Positions 43,601 to 55,600 of a stretch of DNA of 64,000 bases are shown in pieces. Source of the stretch: Beroe forskalii (lineage: Eukaryota; Ctenophora; Nuda; Beroida; Beroidae); contig WFMF01000490.1 in the NCBI GenBank assembly GCA_011033025.1, positions 1 through 64,000 of the forward strand. Direction: 5' to 3'. The position numbers and the translations under genes are program-made. The first letter of the stretch is position 1; each line of letters starts with the position of its first letter. A model generated the notes under the pieces. It was not told the origin of the DNA. It worked only from the letters and a program-made list of their open reading frames with translations, and ran no database searches.

Positions 43601-46600
43601 GCTGTTAGTTGAATCCCAAAAACTCCATCCCAGAAATCTCCGTACCTGGTGTCCCACAGGGCAGATGGTCTGCTTACAGACAGACGACCCCAGCGCACAG
43701 AAGTACCCCTCGCAGCACTCCCCAGACCAGGTGGACATTCCAGCGTCCTTACAGAACTTCCCTGCAGGACACTGGAGACAGGCTGCAGGGGCTCCTGAGC
43801 CTGAGGGGAACAGAGATGAGGAACCGAGAGGGTTTCCGAGGTCTGATCGAAGCAAATCATAGGAATTTGAATTAAGACGTTCTCTGAAATGGTTTGATTG
43901 ACAGAAATCGATCGTTAGAAAAGTTTTCACCACGCTAAGACTACATTTTACCAATATTTTAGGTACCTACTCAACGGTAGGTGTCTAAATCAAATATTTT
44001 TCACAATTCTCCCACCTGTAGCGGGGTTGTAGGAGCCAGCAGAGCATGGCTCAGCAGCAGCAACCCCAGCCTCACAGTAGTGACCCACCGGACACACTCC
44101 CGACACAGGGTCCTTTCTAGAGGAGCCAGCCGAACACACGAACCCTGCAGAAGTTGGAAGAAGGTCGGTGAGGTGAGTCTGGAGGCGAAAAAAAAGTGGA
44201 ATATGCAAAGAATCGGATAATGATTAATGATCTAATTGTTCTGTTTTTGAAGGAAATAGCATAAAATCAAATCGATAATGTGCCCAGTTCACGACTTCCT
44301 ATCAGATCAACAAACCTGCATCACAAGTCCCAGTCACGGCAGTGAGACCCTCAGCTTCACAGTACGATCCAGCGGTGCATTGAGAGCAGGAACCTTCGGA
44401 CGATCCACCTACAGGAAAGTGGTGTCAAGAGAGCAAACAAAAAGTGGTGTCAAGAAATCAAGAGAGCAGTATGCTGTGGTTTCAAGAGAATAATCGAAAT
44501 TTTGTCGGCAATAAAATCGCCAAATCATGGTGAAATACTAAAATCTTATCTTAAAATCCAGAATCATGGAATTTCACACAAGTTTTCGTAGCGCGCGGAA
44601 CACAATCTTTGATAGAACGACCCCCTTTGTCCCGCGCGGCGTGGGAATTCATAGGGCGTGGGAATTTATTGAATTCGAGACAACATAGGGCAGTGGGGCT
44701 TGGGTTAATCACAAACCTGTATCCTTTCTGAATGTCCCAACAGGACAGAGGGTGGCTTGGGTGGCTCCAGCAGGACAGTACCGTCCAGCTGGACAGGGCT
44801 GATCGGAGGGGGCAGCTGTGGTCTGTCCTTCCGGACATAGGAACCTGCGAAGTGAAGACGATTAGCAAATGTGCTATTTGAAAGCTACCAACCAATCCAA
44901 GAGAAAACGTAGAAAATCTCTGCCTAGAACACAGCCAATACTGCTGCTCAAGATGTTATATTGAAGGAAGATCATAGATCGATGCTTAAAGAGCGAAGGC
45001 ATATCTCCAGAAATTCGGAAATACCTTTAGCTCAATACTTCTAAACTTATCTCCACTTCAAACACCAAACCTTAGGACTGAGAATAATAAATACGATGAA
45101 CTAAATCCCTCGTGAAAATAACCCACCCTGCATTACAATCCCCAGCGGGTGCCTCCTGACCCGTTGCCTCGCAGTACTTTCCTCGTGGACACGAACTACA
45201 CTCGTTCTCATTGATGAGTTCTAGCTGGGTCCCGATCGTTCCAGCAGGACAACCGTTAGTCTGAGGAGAGTAGGTGTGAAGATGGTTAAGGAGGAAATTA
45301 AGGGGATAAGATAAGATATGGCAGAAAATAGGGGAGGGTAATTCCAACTACTCTTTTTAGAATTAAACACCTCCCTTATCTTGCTATAGATTTACCTACA
45401 TCAAATTTCACTCAAATTCTCAAATTCACAAAGAAAACATGAGCCATACCGCGTAGTTGGCGGTGTTGACGGGACAGTAGAAGCCCTTAGGACAGGACAC
45501 AGCATTCCCGTCCCCGGCACAGTACTTTCCAGCAGGACAGTCTCCACACTCAACAGATCCTTCCAGAGAACTGTACGTTCCTGGGGAAAATGGGTGAAAT
45601 TTCCAGGGAAAAAGTAAGAAAATGTGATGGAATAGAGGGTTGGGAAATTAAAGGGGTGTGCACGAATCAAATTTATATAATTCAGGATATAGCGAATTTT
45701 TCTGGTTCACTTATACTAAATTTTGCTTTGTTTGTTTGCAAGCTAAGGGCTCCTTGAAAGGCAATAGTCAATGATGATTCAAAATGATAAAATGTATCAA
45801 ACAAGCTGCTGAACAGGAGGAATGATTGGGGGAAGTAATAGCTCAAGAAATCGCTCACCTGCATCACACGGCGTGATAAGATAAGGGGGAATTATACGGG
45901 TTTAAACGACTCAAATTCATAAAATTAAGAGGATATCGACTTCTGTCGAACCGCTTTCCAACCGAAACTAACACTAAATAGAAACTAAATATCATCAATA
46001 TGCTGAAGCAGCTCCTCTCACCCGCATCACAAGGCGTAGGTTGGGACGACCCTTCCTCGCAGATGTGTCCCAGAGGGCAGATAACGGCGGTGTCAGGGTT
46101 AGATCCCGTGGGACAGTAATACCTGGAGGAGTTAGAAATAGCTATATATAAGGGACCTATAAATAGGGACCTTGAAACAGTAGCATAAGTATCATATAAA
46201 ACCCTTTTTTCGCCAAACGAGTTCGCAACATAAGAATTCGAATATCAGAATTTATTCAGATCAATTGAAACAATGCGACTCTTATCTTGAGTAAATCCCC
46301 TTCTTAAGCAACTGATATCATATAAACATCTCAGTGATAGTAAATAACAGTGAATGAAATTGATGGATTTTAAACAGCTCTTGAGCAATGAAATGATGAA
46401 TTAATGTATGTATTTAGATGCGCTTCCAAAGAGGCGCTGAGCCAAACGACTGACTCCTCACATTAAAAAATTAATTCTGAGGAGTAACTGTCGCACCGCG
46501 TGACGTGGCGAGGCGAAGTACTACCTATAATCTATGCTGTTTCATTGTGCGTCCAAAACACGTAACTTTTGAAAATAACAATCAATTATCATAATATCAT

Positions 46601-49600
46601 TACCTCCTTGCAGGGTGCTCCTCCAGTAGAACCAGCAGTGCACATCTTACCAGCCTCACATTGCGCACAGTCATTCTCACCTGGGGATATGATGATACCT
46701 TAGTGGTAGAAATTATGATGTGTACTTATTATGACGAATGAAATTATGATCGGTACTAATTATGATGAAAAAATTTTTGGGACAAAACAAACTTTTTTTG
46801 CGAACAACCAGTGGAATGAAATTTCATTATTTTTAACCATTTTAACCGGCCCTTTGAATCCAAAATTGTCCAGAATCCACCGAAATTTGGTCAAAAATCG
46901 TAAAATAAGCCTTGATGCCGGTTATTTTCTGAAAAAATCATTTCTTTTTGCATGATTTACATCCATAATTTACATCCATAATTGTGCTAACTTTCAAAAT
47001 CACGGTGATTGGGAAGTAAATTTTATGTGAATATCATGCCTGCACATTCACATATTGTTTTTCGACCGATGTTGTCTGTGTTTTCATTTTGGATCAAATG
47101 TAAATTTGGTCTTTGATAAGGTCTGGCGGTAAGGTAGCTTATTTATTTGGAGGTAAGCGCCTTTATGATTGGTATCGACTAAGATGAGTGAAACTCCGTA
47201 ATTTATGGCAACTCCAGGATATGATAGCACCGCAACCTTTGATTTTGAAAATTTGCTGATTGTATAACAAAGATGTGAAAAGGGCCTTGGAGCCAACCAT
47301 AATTTTCGGGCAACATGGCCATCCTGGTTGTTTCAACATGTTTTCTGAGAGTCTAAATTATGGTCGAATTTTGAGAAAGTAGAAATTATGATCGGTAGAA
47401 ATTATGATGTGTAGAATTTATGATGCGTACTAATTATGATCATTTTGCGAAAATAATCATAATTAGTACGCATCATAATTTCTACCACTAAGGTATGTCA
47501 TTCATGTCACCACACGCGGATCTCATAAAATCTAAAAATACTGAAATGATGAAACATCATCTAAAACCTGAAATCTGACATTTTTATTGTTATTGGAATT
47601 GCGTACAGTCATTTTCACCCGGGGATGTGATGTTTCAGAATAAAGGGAATAAGGATCAATACAAGGAATAATTTCCAGTTTGCATGGATCCCATTATCCA
47701 GAATTACCTCGAAAAGTTTTTAAGATTTTCAAAGTGTTGATCATTAAAAATACATAAGTCCCTCATCATTTTCGAACAGTAGGGTGCCATATGTTTTCGT
47801 CGTTTTGCTCTTTTAGCCTTTTTAAGTGCAATAAATTTCCAATTCAAGTGATTAATATTTCTATGGTTTAAGTATGATAGAAATTTAACTTTGAGACTCT
47901 GGAAGATTGCGTGTTTATATCGCATCTTATTTAATAAGATGCCCCCACGGGGGCGGTTTCAATTAGAGCACAAGGACCATCAGTCATCCGAGTACCGGTA
48001 AGGGTAGTGGCCTGTGATAGGTTAATGACTAGGCCCGCTAGTAATTTGTGTCTTATCAATTATTCACAATTATACATGCCCCAGCCGCCTAATCCAATAA
48101 TTAGTAATCGCTCTATTGTATTAAGGGAAATCTGTAGGAAGGGGAGACTTGGCTCGTGATACCGGTATAAGCCTTCGTATGCTGTTCCTCAAGGATCATA
48201 ACTTCAGAGTAACGAAGCCTTAAATTATACATGCCCCAGCCCCTTAAGGGGGCCGGGGGGGGTCTGAGGTCGATTTTCGGTTTTTTGTTGTTTCTGATAG
48301 AGCTGAACGCCAGCTACCAGTAGGTTTTACCCATGAAAAATATTGTTCCTAGCCGAAGTTATGAATTTTTCAAATCGCGATTTCGCCTGTATTTACAGTG
48401 CGCGCGCAAACTTACGACGCGATTTGCTGAAAATCAACTTTAAAATCTATCTCCTCCTACAGTTTTTGAGGAAAACCCTTGAAACTTGGTAGTTGTGTTC
48501 TGGGGCATGGAACAAAACTTTGAATCGAGTCGATTTTTGATTTAGGCCTCAGAAGTGAAAATATGGCTTTTTGAAATTTGAAAATCATCATTTTTGACTA
48601 TTTTTGGGACAGGAGCCAACTTTGAGAGGTCATATTTTCACTTCTGAGGCCTAATTCGGGAATCGGCTCGATTCGGAGTTTTGTTTTGTGCCCTAGAACA
48701 TAACTACCAAGTTTCGGGGGTTTTCCTTAAAAACTGTAGGAGGAGATGGATTTTGAAGTTTATTTTTGGCAAATCGCGTCGTGAGTTTGCGCGCGCACTG
48801 TAATTACAAGCGAACTCGCGATTTAAAAAATTCATAACTTCGGCTAGGAACAATATTTTTTCATGGGGTAAAAACCTACTGGTAGCTGGCGTTCAGCTCT
48901 ATCAGAAACAATGAAAAAACGAAAATCGACCTCGGACCCCCCCCGGCCCCCTTAATCAGTAATCGCTCTATTGTATTAAGGGAAATCTATAGGAAGGGCG
49001 AGACTTGGGTCGTGATACTCGTTAAAGCGTACCTATATGCTGTTTCCCAATTAAATAACTTCAAAGTAACGAAGCCTTGAATTTTCATCGTGTGCAGGGG
49101 GTTGGAGGGTATTTGTGAAATTAAGCTTATAAAATTTCCAACAATGATAAGCCAACCGGCTCAAATATTGTATGAAACGAGAAAGTTCATTGTGGGATAA
49201 TTCCCGAGGGATGTATCCGGTTTCGGTCCGAGCCCGTAGGGCAAGCTCTAAATCAATATGGACCCGATTAGGAAGTGGCAATGTATCATAGAACCACATG
49301 AAAACGTCAGAAGCTTTCTAAATTCACGTGATTATCGTCGCCACTAACTTGTTCTCATGAGCTCGTTACTGAAGGTGCCAGCAGGACAAGGCTCAGGGGA
49401 ACTGGACGCCTCAATGCAGTAGTGTCCTACCGGACATTGGGCTGCTGTTGGAGTGCTGCTCCCAGGCTCACAGTAATACCCTGAGAGGAAATTCATACAA
49501 TTCACATTGAATATTAAGAAAGTTTGAGCCGGAAAAATTGTGACAGACACAAAATCGCCATAAAGTTTCAACCAGAAATTGGCATGACAGCTTCATAGGT

Positions 49601-52600
49601 AATTCATATCCTCAAATCAATCTGATTTAAAATATGTTATTATCTGAGAGTGTTCATAAAAGAGTTACCTGCAGTACACTTGGCAGTGGGGGTACCTTCG
49701 TTGCCCATCTCACAGTACCATCCGCCTGTACACAGCACTGGGGTGGATGTACCTGCACTGCACATTCTACCAGCAGGACACACTCCTGAGAGGAAAGGGG
49801 GATTGGAGGAGGGAAAAAGAAATCTTGTGGATTTCAATGGAAGGCGAAATGTGAGAATCATTGAGATGAATGTTTGAGATTGCATCTTGCTCGGTGCTCA
49901 AAATGATCAAGTGCTCTGAAATTCTCTCTTAGTGATGTCTCTAAATTGGACCCTCTCTGAACTCTGAACCAACCTCCGATGGAGTTCTGGTCTCCCTCAC
50001 AAGTACACTCCCCACCCTCGTCAGGACAGGGCTGGGCAGTGTAGGAACCAGCCACGCAGTAGAATCCCGCGTCACACTCTCCTTGCGGGGCTGAACTACC
50101 TTCTGTGAGGAGGTGAGGTTTAATTAATGGGGAGAGGAATAAACTAGTGTGACAGCGTCCTTAATTCATTAGTTCGGAAAATATCAACTATCCGTTAAAT
50201 TGCGAAACCATTCGTCTTGCTCGATTGGATAAAAATGGCAGCCCCTCCCACCAACCCTGATCCTCTTACCCTGGCAATATCTGCCCGGTTCACAGGCTTG
50301 GCAACTCTCCAAACCCTCGCTCCCCACCGTAGGGTTGTATGTTCCTTTAGGACAATTCGTAGGGTTAGCTGACCCGGCTTCACAATACTTCCCGTTCTGA
50401 TGGATGTTTTAATATTAAAATTTAAGAATTTATATTAAAATTTAAGAATTTATTGATAAGGAGAATAGTTTGGAAATAAACCCAAAATGAAGCTCCAAAT
50501 AAATAACCAAGCCAATTTTTGTAACAAGTCAATTTCTTGGGACAAACCAGTTTTTGTGACAAATAAATTTCTTTCGACAAGTCTAAAGTTACCCCACACT
50601 GGCTAATGGATACAGGAGTTGTGGAGTAGTAGCGCGGATAATCATGGGCAAATGAGCACTTCGCAATCGGGGATTGCAAAGTGCTCATCTGCCTTATCAT
50701 GAACTAGCAGGCCCGTTGGGCCTGCAAATACACAGCTCACTCGGCGCTGCTACGCAGCACCTCATTCGCAAGTTTTAAACACTGCCATTCGAATTGATTG
50801 GATACTTTTTACCGCATCAAAAAATTTCAATTTGGTCAAAAGTTATGCGCAAAAATCAAATATTCAAAAAAATTTATGAAGGAGCAGAGTGGAAAATAGA
50901 TCGAATTCGTCGGTTATAGTCTTAGACGTGCTATTTTCATATCATTCTATGACTATTATTATTTTTTTTAAATATGTTGGATACATTAGTACGGACACAA
51001 GGTTTATAGGATTATTATTTATTTATTCTTTTTCTTTTGGGAATTATATTTCACGTGTGAAGTGTTATGTATATAATACTTATTTTTGATTTTTGGTTGC
51101 TAAACTTAGACGTGCTAAACCATGTGAGTTTTGTTCCAGCGTTCCGTTTTGATTGCAAGATGATGTTTATTCTGGCAACTGATTCTCATACTGACACTGA
51201 CATTGGATAATTTGTTTTGTTCGCAGGCCAGGAACTGTCTTCGAAATCTGCTGCACCTACATTCGACTCAATTGAATTGTGCACACCTTGTAACCTTAAC
51301 GGTTAATTTCACAACTGCAGTTACTACTGTTTTCACCGACTTAACTTTGATTATTGACCAACCTCTGCCACAATGAAAGCAATTCATCTGGAATATCCTC
51401 CGTTATTCAAGTTATAACCATTCCCCATCTTGAGATCTTAAATTTGAAGTTAAGGAAACGTCAGAAATTTTCAAAAAGCTACAGCACAGCATTAAACCGT
51501 CGTAGCGTATCAGAAAGCACTCGCATAGAACTGATTGTAATCTGCACGTGCACTTAAATTGGTTTCCATAGCAACGGTACCATTATGCGCATCTTAGCCT
51601 TCGTTTTCCTTGATATTTTCTTGGCAAGCTCAAATTTAAACTGTGCGCCCGCACAGACAGACATAATTCACGTGCTCTTACGAAATTATCATGAACTAGC
51701 AGGCCCGTTGGGGCATAAGGGCTGCAAAAACGCATCTCACTCGGCGCTGCTACACAGCACCTCTTTTGAAAAATTTTCAACGCTTCCATTCAAAGTGGTT
51801 GGATATTTTTACCAATTTACCGCAGCAAAAAAATTCAAACAAATTCAAAACAAAAGTTATGAGCAATTTTATGAAGGAGCAGGGTGAAAAGTAGTTCTTT
51901 GGTTAAGCTTAGTCGTGCTAAATCATCTGAGTTTTCGTCCGTTTTTATTGCAAGATGATTTTAATTCTGACATTTTATTCTCCTACTGACATTGGACAAT
52001 TTTGTTTTTCCATTGATCCAGGCGAGGACCGGTCTCCATGATCTGCTTTACACCTATGTTCAACTCGATTAAATTGAACACTTTTGAAAACCTTGAAATG
52101 CCCTTATATATATTAAGCGTCAATTTCATAACTACAGTTATCACCGACTCAGCTTCAATTATAGACCAATCTCTGCCTAAGCTTTGTTAAATCAATGCCT
52201 GCATTATCCTCCGTTATTCAAGTTATGCCTATTCTCCATCTTGAGATCTTGAATTTGAAGCAAAGAAAACGTCAAAAATTTTCAGAAACTAAAGCACAGC
52301 ATTTAAAAGTAGTTGCGTAATAGAAAGCACTCGCATAGAACTGATCATAATCTGCACGTGCAAAAAATTGTTTCCATAGCAACGGTACCATTATGCGCGT
52401 CTAAGCCTTCGTTTCTCTTGATATTTTCTTGGCAAGCTCAAATTTAAACTGTGCGCCCGCACAAACAGACAAAATTCACGTGCCATCTCCAAATTATATA
52501 TAAGATATCCAAACCAATTCAAGCGACTTTTTGAGTCACAAACCTCACACTGGCTCATTGATACTTGGGTAGTAGCGGGGGTAGGACAGTAGAATCCAGC

Positions 52601-55600
52601 CTCACAATCCGCGCATTCCGCAGCCCCCGCGGTGTTGGAGTACTTTCCCACAGCGCACTCCAACATTCGGTCAGATCCTGGGAAGGAAAGGTTTTTTTCA
52701 AGTTCCTATTTTATTTGAAATGATCCTGAAACTCCATATATCGAGAAGCCCTTTGTGGTGCCCTCATTAGGGTAAACGACGGGAAAACGAAAAGTGCTGA
52801 CAAGTTTATACATTTCGACATTGTGGAAAATAGGGTGTTAACCTTGTGGACAGTATTTAGCAGTGAGGACAAAACTTGTGGACATACCTTGTGGACAGTG
52901 TTGGGTAGTGTTGACATACCTTGTGGACAGTAGTGTGGACCTACCTTGTGGACATTACAGTGGACCTACCTTGTGGACAGTAGTGTCCGGCAGTACACTT
53001 CCCTCCCACCCCACTATCATCAGCAGGTGTAGCGGTAGTAGAACTTCCTGTACAGTAGTAACCAACAGTGCAGTCACCGTTAGGCGCAGATAGACCCGGA
53101 AACAAGAGAGGGGAGTTATGTTGAATGCCAGGAGGGGAGGGGGGCTTTCCAAAACAGACTGAAGTCAAGAAATTTACTTAAGTCAGGAAGCGAACATCGA
53201 ACTCGGTAAATGATGGGAACCTTTTCATGGTAGAAGACATACACGGTCATGATAATAATTTGTAACCCCAGCCAACCACCGTTCAGACCAAACTATTGTG
53301 TCGAATTTTGCTTGATACAAAATTGTTTTTTTCTCCAGGCACAAAACCAGGTTTCTTACCGGATCTTTACAGAACTTCCCAGCCGTACACGGACTGCACT
53401 CAGATTGCAGCTTTAGTCCGGGGTTCTCACCGAATGTACCTGTAGAGAAGATCATTGGTCAAAACATGGGTTTTGCAATGAGAAAATGTCAAATTTTCCG
53501 ATAATTCACATCCCAAGAATGGTAAGAAGTACCTCATGTTAATTTCCCGGTTTAAAATTTTTGCCTGGCACTATAGTACGATATTCTGACTGATCTTCCT
53601 TACCAGCAGGACACTGCTGAGTGGCAATGTGAGTCTGTTCCGCACAGAAGTAACCCTGAGGACAGGGAACAGGGAGGCCTGTCCTGCATTCCTTCCCAGC
53701 AGGACAAACAGTGCAGGAAGCGGAACCAGCGTTACTGAGGGGGGGTTAGTCAGTGGAGACTGGAGAGGGGGTTAAACCATTACTGAAGCGTTACTGAGGG
53801 GGGTTAGATCAGCGTTACTGAGGGAAGAGGAGGCGTTTTTATCATTCTAGCGCTACTGAGGGAGGGGGGTAATCATTAGTGAGGGAATGAGGGGTTAAAT
53901 TATTCCAGTGGTACTGGGGAGAGGGGTGTTTTCAAAGGAAAAGGGGTTTGATCAGCGGAGACTGGAGAGGGGGGGGGGGTTAAACCATTACTGAGAAGGG
54001 GAGGGAGGGGTTTAATCATTCTATTGGTACTGAGGACAATAAAATAAAAGGGGTTAAATCTCATAACGTTACTGGATTACTGAGGGAGGGATTAAATCAG
54101 ATTCTAAGCATTACTGAGTGAAAAAGATGGGTTAAATCATTCCAGCGTAAAATTTAGAACTTGTACCTGTAATATCCGTTCTCACACACTGTTTCCTCCG
54201 TGCTGCCAGCTTCACAGAAATACCCGGGTCTGCACTGGTTAGCGTTACCACTCTGAATAGGAGGTAATCAGGAGATTCCGCCGAGAAGAAGGAGTTGTCA
54301 ACTTTGTGTTAACTATCCGCTACACACCAACTAATTGCTAAACTTGACTTTACAAATCAAAGCCACACTGAAAAATCACTCCCACAACTCTTTGGAACAC
54401 TGCCACACTACCACAACTCACTTCCACTCTGCCACCCAGGATGTTAAATACGTGAAAAAATCGCCAAAAAGTACGACGTATTGGCCTCTGAAGAAAAATA
54501 CGCGTATTTTTCTCACAATACGTGACTTAGAAATTACAACACGGATTCTGAATAGGGGTTGTTAAATACGAGAAAAAGTACGCGCACATGCGCTTCCAAA
54601 TATAATAAAACGATGGTATCATAAACATTTAGAGTGCGCGCGCGACCAATCCATGACAATACAGTTTGTTCGAAGTTTGAGCAAAATTTCAATATTGAAG
54701 GAGAAAAAATACGGCAGTTTCTGCCAAAAAATACGTATTGTACTTTTTGTCGCATTTTTCAAAAATACGTATTTAACAACCTTGTCTGCCACAACTCTTT
54801 GGCACACTGCCAGGACTATTTGGCACACAGCCAGGACTCACCGATGACCCCGCAGGACAGTAGTACCCAGCAGGGCACTCCTCAGCCTGGGTATCTGTGT
54901 CTGTAGTACCGGCATTAGGGCAGTACTTGCCTCCTGGACATGCTTTGCAGTCTACAACGTTATCCTGAGAGGGAAGGGGGGTTTCAAACACAAGGATTTG
55001 TTTTTTACGATAAACTGATAAGGCATCAAATACATTAGTAACGAGGGCAGGTAATTGAAGTCAATTTTTATGATACTATGATAGAATAGTACTTACATCC
55101 TTGTTCAACAAATTTCAAGGTTAAGAATTGAGGTCCTCGAATTTCGGGATGTATCCTCACAACTACCTTAGTGGTAGAAATTATGATGTGTACTTATTAT
55201 GACGAATGAAATTATGATCGGTACTAATTATGATGAAAAAATTTTGGGATAAAAACAAAGGTCTTTTTGGCGAACAACCAGTGGAATGAAATTTCATTAT
55301 TTTACCATTTTAGCCGGCCCTTTAAACCATAATTGTCCAGAATCGATCAAAAATCATGAAATAAGACTTGATGCCGGCTATTTTCTGACAAAATCATGAT
55401 TTACATCATAATTGTGCTAACTTTCAACATCATGGTGATTGGGAAGTTAATGTCATGTGAATATCATGCCCCCCATTCACATATTGTTTTTCGACCGATG
55501 CTGTCGGTGTTTTCATTTTGGATCAAATGTAAATTTGGTCTTTGATAAGGTCTGACAGTAAGGTAGCTTATTTGGAGGTTAGGGCCTTGATTATTGGTAT

